A model generated the notes under the pieces. That model saw only the letters and a list, made by a program, of their open reading frames with translations. It ran no database searches and was not told where the DNA came from. From Erigeron canadensis (Eukaryota > Streptophyta > Magnoliopsida > Asterales > Asteraceae): a stretch of 64,000 nt of DNA. Below, piece by piece: positions 54,055 to 64,000 of the stretch. Both the position numbers and the translations under genes were made by a program. The stretch covers positions 40,990,275-41,054,274 of the forward strand of contig NC_057764.1 of NCBI RefSeq assembly GCF_010389155.1, written 5' to 3'. Each line of letters starts with the position of its first letter. Position 1 is the stretch's first letter.

Positions 54055-54273
54055 TTTTATATTTGATCAAATAAATGAGTATTATATCCATGAAAATATG
54101 AATCTATAGCCTAAGAAAATATGCAAATTGATTTGAACGAAAGTGTGCGAGTGACATGAGTTGGTTAAAAAGCTAAAATTGATATTCGATTAGAAAACTA
54201 AAAAGTACTCGTAACATTTTACAATAACTAAGCGACATATGAGGGAGGTATGATTTAAACAATTATATCCTTA

Positions 54274-54679
54274 CTAGTTAATTAACTCGGGTTCAACCTG
54301 ACCATTTTAACTAAAATATTAAAAGCAAAAAAATTCTAAAAAATATGTATATAATTTTTGTTATTTATATATTATAACTCGGTTTGAAAAAAATAAATTA
54401 ACTAACACAATAATTTATTATATGAGTATCTATTGTATTAACAAAACATAAAAAGACATTTCATGACACTATATAAAAAAATTTTTACTTTTTTTTTATT
54501 AATAAAAGGATATAAATTTAAGATAAACATTTAATGGGCATCTATTTTTAAGATATTAGTAACTAAATATGACATCATAAATAAAATTATTTTTTTTTAA
54601 TACAATTGTAGGCATGCCATATCACAATTTTTTCTATAAATAGTTTAAGAAGACAATTCTTTTTTATTATATATAAAGA
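54274..54679 (-). mobile_element. Non-autonomous Helitron, copy 1 (406 bp)
   Basis: On the minus strand it starts TCTTTATATATAATAAAA and ends GAGTTAATTAACTAG, inserted exactly between host A and T, with a CTAG 3' end and a GTTGAACCCGAG stretch before it. No Rep/helicase coding. Confidence 0.72.
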
Positions 54680-56225
54680 TAAAGATTTAAAGGTAGAGAG
54701 GTAGTTTACATAAAGACCTCCTACTTAGAAATTTACTCTTGAAAAAAATCCCGATTACAAAAAGAAGCCAAGTCAAAAAGAAAAATTCTCCATCTCATAA
54801 TTAGATCTAAAAAAAATCTATAAGAAAAAGAAAACGAGAGAGAGAGAGCCGTTTGAAAGAGAGTGTCATCGTAGAAGTAACATTTTAAGCATCTAAAATA
54901 TTGATCGTTCCATTTGCATGTATAGATATCGAGTTATTTCATTTTTTCTTTGATAAGCATCTAGTTCAGACATACAATAGGGGCTAATTTCTCCTTTATC
55001 ATCAACATCCATCTTTTTTTTTTTTTTTTGGATTAACGAGAGCATAATCTTACATTCAAGTCGACCACAAATTGCGTCACTACTCCTTTTAAATAGCAAA
55101 CTCAATCCTACTTAATATAATGTTTTGGACCTTAAAGAACGAAAAAGTACTATAAACTACTTTCTGAATTAGTTTCAGAAGTCACACAACTTCAGGGCAA
55201 AAACACCAAAATTATTGAATCCAAACGGGACAAACATACGTTGATTATCAAGACAACTTTTCTCATGTTTTACGCCTTGAAAATCATTATCCCGCAGCAA
55301 AATCATGGTTTTTGAGCCCAACAAGAGCACACCCGTGTTTTCCCCTTTCCCATCTTTTTAATCTCTTTTTATCACTTAATTTCATCATCTCATTCCAACC
55401 TTTCATCATTGGTCGGTCATCTTTAATTTAGATTGAAGAAAATTCTCCTTAACTAGCCATTATTAAACTAACTTCATCATTTATCTATCACGAAAACTAA
55501 ATGCTTCAAAAAATATCAAATTCAATATGAACTAGGTGCATCTCTGTATGATTTAGCTTATTAAGCACATATGCAAAATGGACGGATCATTCATCATCAT
55601 TCATCCAGGTTGTGATGACAACTAGGTAGAAAATGCCCAAAGGTCTACTGCACATGAAACCATGTACCATCCTCATGCATTGTCACAAGTTTGCAGTTAA
55701 CGTCAAGCACGGGATGTGACACAATTTAGCCTGCCTCAATCGTCAAGACCAATGCTGGCAACACAGCAACCATTAGTTCAGCATGTGCATAGAGTAGATT
55801 ATGAAGAGTATTTTACTAAAATTATCCAGTAAAAGAAACTCATATGTTGGTCTCAAAGAAAAGATACGGGTTATATATGTTTACAGCATTTTTCTAATAT
55901 ATCTTCATTCAAATGTAAATATGACCCACAACCACATATAAACTTTGAATCATGCCATTCATATAAAACCTGGCAATATTAATAATAAAAAAAAAAGGAA
56001 AGAAAAAAAAGAAGCCAAATGACAAATTTGAAAGAAACAATTAGGATATAATTCATTCACATTTTACGTATTTGACCAATCAAAGTCTCAAGTTGCCACG
56101 AGCTAAAATGTTGAAAAAGAAAAACATATCAACTCATCTCAAAATTAAAGTTGGTTACTATAGAGGGGTTTCATTTCAAAAAGTATAAAAGACTAAACAA
56201 TTACAAGGGTTTGATCATGTGGCCG
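54680..56225. other. Intergenic
   Basis: AT-rich, with a short GA-rich run (about 54836-54848) and T/A tracts. No supported gene or element ends. Confidence 0.5.
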
Positions 56226-58619
56226 TCACTGCCCGAAACATTTCATGACCGAGGAAGTCAAAGAAGATGTTAGAAATTTCATCCCTGTCGATCCACCAGG
56301 AAAGTATGAAATACAATAGTAACCAAGAGCAAGAACCTGTCATAGAACGATAATGTCAGATCTCATCTAAAGGAGCCACATTCGATTTCGGGGATCAATA
56401 GACTAAGTTTGCAGCCCTTAGATAAAAGAAGCATGGAAAAATACACTCAGAGATTTTTCAACTAAGAGCAAGTTTGTTTTTCATTCTAAAAAGGTCTTTT
56501 TGTTCAGTAACAATCTTTGCAAACTATCAATAACATTGACGTTTGTCAACCCTATTTGGGCCGTTCAGACTAAAGGTAGAAGATCAAGGGTTATATTGTT
56601 GGCATAGGGAGTAGAGAAAAATGTCAATTTACTTAGCCACTTAGCCTATTTAGACAAAAAAAAAAAAGATCATCAGTTTCGCTTATACTCTCGTAATTTA
56701 CAAAATGTTTATATCCATGGGCCTATCTATTAGTTGGAATATCAAAGGTTTAACGTTTAACCTTTTAGTCATTCATACTGTATCCTATTGTGTAACAAGC
56801 AAACTATGAGCAGCACAAAGCATAATCAAAATAATCCATGACAGTTGGGTACATAACGAGATAATCAATAATACCTGAATTACGGCAAAGGACACAGAAA
56901 GGATGTAGCTATGAAGAACCATGGAAACATAAATGGTACCAACCATGCTGCCTATGAATCCCAATGTGAAAGGAAGTCTCTGGTAGAAATCAGACAAAGT
57001 AACAATACGAATGATGAGAAGCTAAAAGCCAGCATTATTGGATTTTCGAAGCAGAGGTGGCAATTCCAACACGTTAACTTGTGAATGGGTTGAATTGGTT
57101 CATGAACCATCTCATATCGGGTCAAATGATAAAAAGTAAATAGGTTAAGAGGAAACGAGTTACATTAATTAAAAAGCAGCCCCAAATGTACTTTATAACT
57201 TCAATGCATAAAACCCCTAATCATCTTATTATAAAAAAAAAGGAAATTTTTTTATTGAAATAAGAAGTTTCTTGTAATCATACTGACACACTAAGTATTT
57301 GAGAAAAGTTTTTAACAAAAAGTATCTCAGGTTAACCAAGCCCAGCCCGTACAGTATAAATACCCGTTACACGACCCATCCACTTTGTGTCCAGTTTGCT
57401 ATCTCTAGCTTTAACTGACAACTTTAATGTGATTACCTCTGTTGATGTCATATGCAGAAACTGGTTCTTTGGGCCTTTGAGCACGAAGAATGACCCAATT
57501 ATAAAGCCACATCCAACCGTGAAGCAGAGAGCAAATTTCTGTGGTACTAGTACTATCACAGGAAGGAAAACGGTAAACGCCATAAAAATGAAGAACACAC
57601 CAGATGCAAGGAGAAGGCCAAAATACATGAGAGATTTTCCTGAAGGGATATTACTGGTGGCAGACTGCAAATTTCCAGGTATGTTACTCACTCCCCTAGA
57701 CATCCTGAATAACAACCAAGCAGACATTATATAATGATTTTAGATTTTCTGGTCTTTACAGTAAAAAAGCAACGGGTGCATGAGTAGCACAAATATTCAA
57801 AAAATTAATATCACAAAAATGGCTGATGTTTTGCCCCTATAACAAAAATCAGATGCTACGCAAAGAAGTATATAAGAAAATTTCATGGAGTTTTCATAAT
57901 GCCACAAATGGTATCCCACAATTGCAGCGAAGCGGTAAGTCTGAAAATACCCCGTGTGGATGGTTATAGCTCGTCATATCCTAAATACTAAATACTAAAC
58001 GAGTGTGTCCCCTTGTGTGTGACAAACTGACAATACCACAAGTAGTTTGTGCAAGTTCTACTAACAAGTAATAACCAAAACTATCAACACAAAAGGCAGA
58101 ATTAAAGGTTGTTGAAATTTGAATGTGATTGAGGATTATGAAACCAAGAACTAAAAGAGCTCAAAATGATTGAAATATGGGAGACAAAAAGGTAAAAACA
58201 GAAACAGGTACATATTTACTCTTCAAACAAGGAAATCATACAAAAAAGTATTTAAGTTATTTATTACTGCTAAACCTATAGATGTTTTGATAAAACGGTA
58301 GCACCTTATCAGTACCTCAAATAGGAGCCTTGGAAAATCACACTCCAATATCATACTTTAAGTAAGTTCCTACTCATATACCTTACATCTGCTACATTCA
58401 TTAGAGTAGTCTGACTGTTTATGGGAACACTTTTTCCAATTTTAAACCTATAATCTACGAAGAAATGTTGTTTGTATAGCAACTACCTTATAAACCTGGG
58501 CCATAAGTTCTTTTGCATGCCATAATACTGATAAATGTGTATATTCACTATATTGTATTTCATTGATTATGCCGAAGATGGAAACAAAATGTGATTTATT
58601 AACTGGCAAGACACAGGAG

Positions 58620-58651
<32 letters not shown>

Positions 58652-59661
58652 ATCTCCTCTCTTTCTCACGCAGCACACACACACACATAAACACATTTTA
58701 AATGAGGTCTAACAAGATTGTGCCACATCACCCTCTCGTCTCCAAGCAATAAGAATTTGATACATCGGCCTCTTCCCCCTTTCTTACACAACCCTTCTCC
58801 TCTTGTACACGAGCACCATAGGTTACTGCTGAAAACCCAACTGAGTCTCCAAAATTTAGGAATAGGTGTTCATATTATCTTCGGGATACCTCTCGTTGAC
58901 TTTATTCTTGTTCGTAGTCATAAAACTCAACTTTCTTTCCATATCAGCCTTTCTTATTGTAACAACAACAATATCATTCAACCCACAAAAAAAGTTATCT
59001 TATACCACAGCCTATTGCTTATGCGTTTAAAAGATCAAACACTGAAACGATCAACCTAACAGCCACAAATACGAAAGTATTATTGAAACCACAAAAAAGG
59101 AACTATTTGTTTATAGGATCTATCTCCAAAGAAGTAAAGTTAACAACATATGCTGGCTATCGACTTCAAATCAGTTGAACTAAATCCGCCCAGCAAAAAC
59201 TCAATAGGGTAACTAAAATTCAACAAATCAATCTTAACCCGATGGAGGTAGCTTAACGCTACTAGGCGTGATAAGTTCCAGTGGACACCCCAATTTCAAT
59301 CCTCACATGCTACAACTTTAAGACCAGCCCTCGAGCACATAGCTTTCAAATACAGTCATTGTTACTTAGATTATCATTATTTGCTTCCAAGTTGGGGTAC
59401 ATGTACATTTCCAATAGAGTATCTAGAGTGGTCAAACTGAAACAAACCTATCACATCGCCACGTTAGAAGCTAGCATTACGTTCAACTCCCTTTTTACCC
59501 GAAATGATCACACTGGACATAATGTTCGGACCATGTTGACCCCGTCACAATGCGAAAAGAAATCTACTGAAACGATGTGAACATTGTCTTCCATATTTTG
59601 TCCTTATGACCGGTGAGTATATGAAATCCTTATTTCTACTTCATCTAGTAACTAAATTTAA

Positions 59662-59708
<47 letters not shown>

Positions 59709-60025
59709 TAATGTTGTAAGTTAGATCTAATGGCAAATAATTACACTAACTAATAAGTAATAACCTATTGGCACATCATCATATAACTTGATTCAGAAAT
59801 AAATAAAACTTACACACTAAAAGTGCCGGAAACGGTGTCGTTTGCAGAACGAACAGCCGACTCGATATCGAAAGAAGCAACAAGACTGGTAGAGCTACTG
59901 ACATCTTTATTAGAAGAAGCAGCATATGAATTCCAGTCTGCTAACAAAGACGATGATGTTCCCGACAACGATTTCGGCAATCCATTTGAAGAATTATCAT
60001 CACCACCTGAAAACCAATTTTGCAT
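56226..60025 (-). CDS. SFT2-type vesicle transport membrane protein, complete
   Basis: Four exons (60025-59814, 57704-57437, 56979-56875, 56336-56226) make 231 aa. The soluble N-terminus (MQNWFSGGDDNSSN ... SSLLADWNSYAA ... FDIESAVRSANDTVSGTFSV) matches the longer plant SFT2B-like form. The four-helix SFT2/GOT1 core follows: LMYFGLLLASGVFFIFMAF, a second helix around LPVIVLVPQKFALCFTVG, the loop LKGPKNQ, GTIYVSMVLHSYILSV and VLALGYYCISYFPGG, ending SSVMKCFGQ. Yeast Sft2 is a Golgi protein linked to endosome-to-Golgi retrograde fusion; the plant protein is presumed to do the same. The donor at 59814 (GT|GTAAG) was preferred over one two bases earlier because only it keeps the frame. Intron 1 is 2.1 kb and holds a 30-C run. 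Confidence 0.94.
57053..57407. mobile_element. Possible hAT-like MITE in SFT2 intron 2
   Basis: Left edge AGAGGTGGCAATTCCA and inverted right edge AGAGATAGCAAACTGGA, with internal GGGTCAAATG and GGTTGAATTGG words. Duplications at the target are not visible. Similar edges occur in introns of DET1 and the NUP42-like gene. Confidence 0.45.
58620..58649. repeat. Homopolymer of 30 C
   Basis: Thirty consecutive C on the plus strand, i.e. G30 in the SFT2 pre-mRNA, followed 25 bases later by a CA run (58675-58686). Length may be affected by sequencing error. Confidence 0.95.
59661..59706. repeat. AAT microsatellite
   Basis: About fifteen AAT units in SFT2 intron 1, some 110 bases from the end of exon 1. 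Confidence 0.95.
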
Positions 60026-63000
60026 CTTTTTTTTTTTTTGTTTGATTTTACTTTTAGGAATCTGAACTACCAGTTTTTGAATTGTCGGATCAACAAGGTT
60101 TTACTGTGATGTACTGTGTTGAATTGATACGGTGTCGTATTGGCCGGGCCCTCCACCGCCGTCGAACTTATTAGTGTTGGTTTTTTACAGTTTGGTGAAT
60201 TATTTCTTTCTTTGGAGCTAAGGTAAGTAAATGTTAGAATTTATCCAGGGTAATAAACGTCTAACTTTTGTTAGAAGAAGATTGAATGGAATGATGTTTA
60301 AATGAAATAAATAACTTATAAAATTATTAATGGGATAAAATAGACAGTTACTTGGTTTATCATGGATTCGATTAGAAATGGAATGAAAAATTTATTTAAA
60401 AATAAAAAAATTTTAATATCATCTTTTTATAAATTAAAGTTCAATAACAGGGGTTTTAAGTGATTTTGATTTCATGAAATGAAAAAAATAATAATCATCT
60501 CTCTGACATATATTTAAAAAATGAAATTTGTAACGTAATACGAGTAAAACATTAGTATATTACAAACTAGCTAATTAACTCGTGTTCAACCCGGACATAT
60601 CAATCAAAGTTCTATAAAAACACATTTTCGTCACCGAAATTGCAATAGTTTAACAGTACTCGTATCCTCAAAAGTCAAAATACTACATCTTATAAGTTAT
60701 AATTAGTTTATTAACTTACATAATATGTGGATAATTAAAAATTTGTTATGACAAATTATTTAAATGATGAAACTTAAAAGACAATGTATAATTTATTAGT
60801 GTTTTTTCATTAAAATATTAAAATATATATATATATTTTTAAAAATTAACATTATAAAATAACAAAAATAAAAATGTAATAAATTGTAAGAAGAAAGATG
60901 ATTATGACATCATAAATAAATTTTAAAAAAATAAAACTTAATTTTAAAAAATAATTTAGATATTTATGAAATGATAATGTCACAACAATCCTCTTTTATT
61001 TAATATAAAAATTATTAATCAAACACATTATTTCCATTTTAATTGAGTGCTCCATTCAATTACTACTTTCATTGGAGCCAATCAAATGCAATCTTAGATT
61101 TTAGTTTGATTATTGTATATTAATATTTGAAACTTTGTTTTTATTGTTGTTGAATTTTAAAATTTGTCAAAATAAAATATAATAATTAGAATAATCACAT
61201 AAAGATAATTTTTAGTGTAGGGTAAATTTTTATATTTTGGTGGATTAAGTCTAAAATTTGAAAGTAAATTTGAATTTGTCAATACAAACTAATCTATATC
61301 TATATTATCTATATAAACAAATTACCCCTTCTAAAATTTAACACTCTATCTTTAAAATCTCTAATTTACCCTTTTAATCTATACTAGCATAGAACACTTT
61401 ATCCCTGAAATTCCAAAAATACCCTTAAAAAAAATCGTACGCATGTCCCTTTCTTTCTCTGAAGTTGCTCACATAGTATACTAAAAAAACATGCATGCGT
61501 TTCCGAATTTAATAATCAATCAACATAAAATACGTTCACTCTAAAACAACAAAGGCGATTTGCACTTTCAGCCGGACTAAGAAACACTTGAGATACATTC
61601 ATGTAATAACACGGTACCGCTACTTAACAAACATCTTTTTCCTATGGTCCGCCGCATCGCACGGATAAAAGGCAAGTGTACAAACACAAATGTTAAACTT
61701 CTGCTAGATAAATAGTAAGGATCTAAAAGTTGTATCTAATTTGACAAAAGAATTCTTAATAAACAAAACTATAATTTTTTTTCTAGTTTCTTGATAGTTG
61801 TTGAAGATAACTTAGATCCATAATGAGACCGATGATACAAGTTGTGAACGAGAATCGAGAACGATGATGAAAAATGTAATTTTAAAATTTTTAACTTATT
61901 GTCATTATTATCGAGAGCATATGACTGATAAAAAGTTGTTCTAAAGCTAAAATGATTGTGATAGTATCGAAACTAAAAATTGAAAGTTACAAGTAAACAT
62001 GTAAATCAAATATTCAAATGCTAAGAATAACCTTGGGAAAACTCCTTTTTAACCGTTTTGATTTTAATTAGAGACCATGCATGATGATAAATATAAATGG
62101 TGGAAAAGATCTTTTGGCCTTCTTTTTTATTAAAACAATTTTTTTTGCCTTCTGCGTACATGTCATTACCATTGCATGAAAAAATAATTTTTTTTCCTTG
62201 CTTGTAACTTTTCTTTTCCATTTTTTTAAAAAAATTTCCTTTTGTTTTTGTTTTTTATCAATTAAATAACTGAATTTGCAAAGTAACAATGTATAAGTAA
62301 TGTTTGAATTAATCAAATCGATAAAAAGTTATATTGTTTTTTCAAGTCAAAAAACAACTATATTTAAATAACTTAACAAACTAAATATTTTTACTAAGTC
62401 CATTAAATTTTAACAAACAAAACCTTGATATGTAGGGTATGTTTGTCACAAAAATTTCAAGTTGGAGTTGGAGTTGTAATTAGGAACTCGGAGTCGAAAC
62501 TTGAAAATGGGGTTAGGAGTTGAGACTTATATTTGAACTTTTTTTATACAAATTTTTATTTCAAAGAATTTTTGGGACTTTTAAGAGCTTTTTTGGGACG
62601 GAGGCTTTTGATCTTAAATATGTATTCAAACAGGGTTACCATTTTAAAAAGAACTTATTTTTAAAGCTCTAGATTTAAGCTATTAAAACCCCCTAAAAGC
62701 CCTCTACCAAATATATAGGTAATCAAAGGAAATAACTAGCCGTAACTACTAATCTACTATCTTAAATCTTATGTTTAAAACTCAAATAATGATAACAATA
62801 ACAACTAAAATACTAAGTTCTACATTATATTTAGTTACTCGATGACCAAGTCACCAAATATATTTTTATTTTTACATAGTTAGACGTTAAACTTTTAAAT
62901 TTTCTTGTCGGTGATCAAAGATATCTTTCTAAATAAACTTTGCTAAGCAAAATTTTGGATTCGAGCTTTGGGGTTTTTATCTAAGAGGTATTTTCTATAA

Positions 63001-63155
63001 AGATTGAAACTCAAAAAAGAAGCAATCGGTATGACCCGTCTAAATTCAAGTTCTAAATTAACCCGGCCCATCCACTAACCCGGCCCGCCAGTAAAACTCT
63101 TGTAATCGATAACCTAAAGCTGTGCGAAACCTCTTCTGGTTTCTGTGTCTCAAAA
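60026..63155. other. Intergenic between divergent genes
   Basis: Upstream of both SFT2-like (-) and the RRM gene (+). Holds one Helitron copy (60567-61011). A stretch at 61296-61690 starts TCTATATTATCTATATAAAC and has GCATCGCACGGATAAAAG near its end, reminiscent of another Helitron, but lacks a CTAG terminus. The rest is AT-rich without a gene. Confidence 0.5.
60567..61011 (-). mobile_element. Non-autonomous Helitron, copy 2 (445 bp)
   Basis: The minus-strand 3' end GAACACGAGTTAATTAGCTAG, host T next, matches copy 1 at 54274. The other end TTTTTATATTAAATAAAAGA aligns with the copy 1 start, with the initial TC decayed to TT. Both copies share an internal GACATCATAAATAAA. Confidence 0.65.
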
Positions 63156-63362
63156 ATGATGGAAGGCGGTGAAGGATTAACAAAAACGCGAATATACGTC
63201 GGAGGATTAGGCGGCGGCGTGACGGAAGACGATCTCCGGAAAACATTCTCGGCGTTAGGTGAAGTTATCTCTGTCGATGTCGTCCGTACCAAAGGCCGTA
63301 GCTTCGCTTATCTCGATTTCCTTCCTTCTAACGATAAATCGCTCCCTAAACTCTTCAGCACG
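63156..63362 (+). CDS. RRM protein, ROS3/NOL8-like, first exon only
   Basis: The 69-codon exon opens MMEGGEGLTKTR and contains most of an RNA recognition motif: RNP2 IYVGGL at 13-18 and RNP1 KGRSFAYL at 46-53, then KLFST followed by a donor ACG|GTCTCT. Spacing and the VRTKGRSFAYLDF segment match plant NOL8-like proteins, whose Arabidopsis member ROS3 binds small RNA and assists DNA demethylation by ROS1. The next exon of that family (YNGCxWKGGRLRLEKAKEHY) is not found before the window ends, so the first intron exceeds 630 bases. Two ATG codons are adjacent; the second could equally be used. The assignment to ROS3 rests on the RRM alone. Confidence 0.75.
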
Positions 63363-64000
63363 GTCTCTATCTATATATCTATATATTTCTATATCTATTA
63401 AGTTTTGTGTTAATCTTTGTAGTTACATTATGATTTTAGGTTGTATAACTTTCATGAGGAAAATGCTAAATATGTTAAAGTCATATAATTTGCTTTGACT
63501 TTCAAATTGTTTTTATTGTAATTTCTAGTTTCAATTGAATATATTACACTTTAAATGAATTTGGTTCACTATTAATGTTGAGAAATAACTAGATATATCA
63601 AATAGTTATGATACATCAAAGATAATTGTTGAAGTAATCGTATTACAGTCACACAAACAACTTAAAACTAAAATATTATAAATCTTGTAATCCGCCACAT
63701 GGGAAATGAGATGCCAAGTCAACAAAAATTGTGTTGTTCGTTTTGACGAATCCTGTTGATTACGCCTTGTGTGTTTGTGACTGCATAGGTAAATGCCTAG
63801 AAAGTTATATTGCAGTTAATCGCTAGTTTTTACAAGTACATTAACCAATACATGTGTTCTCCTGGGAACTTGCACATAGCTTAACATTCTTGCCTCCATG
63901 AGTATACGCCCTAAATGATAATTCTGTAAAGAATTTAGAATTTAAAATTAATGGTGCATAATTCATGGAAAGAATTCTACGTCTTTAATATTCTATTGTT

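Noticed and set aside
61296..61690. Third Helitron
   Set aside because: A TC-type start and a GCATCGCACGG hairpin-like tail are suggestive, but no CTRR terminus or AT insertion site could be found.
1..64000. A CRISPR array, operon or bacterial-type system
   Set aside because: Gene structure is eukaryotic throughout; no spaced direct repeats, ribosome-binding sites or polycistronic layout.

Overview
The window is nuclear DNA from a flowering plant, most likely a eudicot. It is AT-rich and has intron-rich genes with canonical plant splice sites, plant-only gene families (DET1, P1B zinc/cadmium ATPase, DUF630/DUF632, homogentisate-type prenyltransferase) and many non-autonomous DNA transposons. 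An Asteraceae or other asterid source is my impression from repeat style and protein flavour; it is not proven. Exon boundaries below were joined by hand and checked for frame continuity.

Layout. At 16-1482 (-) lie six exons of a UbiA aromatic prenyltransferase of the homogentisate phytyltransferase type; the gene runs off the left edge. At 6299-13725 (-) is a complete 9-exon HMA2/HMA4-type heavy-metal ATPase (991 aa) with a Cys/His-rich tail. The 13.7-25.1 kb gap is transposon-rich: a long palindrome, a 3.84-kb non-autonomous CACTA element, a hAT element and a MULE-type MITE. At 25136-26922 (+) is the mitochondrial cysteine desulfurase NFS1 (450 aa). After an intergenic stretch with two related MITEs comes a DUF630/DUF632 protein at 33357-36846 (+, 758 aa), with a probable 5' UTR intron. 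At 38018-44761 (-) is a complete 11-exon DET1 (536 aa). At 46059-50279 (-) is a 10-exon CCCH zinc-finger, NUP42-like protein (368 aa). The 50.3-56.2 kb gap holds a solo LTR, a TIR element with about 195-bp arms and a small Helitron. At 56226-60025 (-) is an SFT2-type Golgi membrane protein (231 aa). A second copy of the same Helitron follows. At 63156 (+) is the first coding exon of a ROS3/NOL8-like RRM protein that leaves the right edge.

The genes are independent housekeeping or developmental loci (Fe-S biogenesis, photomorphogenesis, mRNA export, vesicle traffic, Zn/Cd transport, aromatic prenylation). I see no cluster or operon logic and nothing that amounts to a new biological system. The points most worth a second look are two frame-required GC-AG introns in neighbouring genes, the duplicated CC/His module in the HMA tail, the CACTA element carrying a triplicated module with hairpins, the many small elements with intact target-site duplications, and the divergent prenyltransferase whose 5' exon abuts a foldback element.
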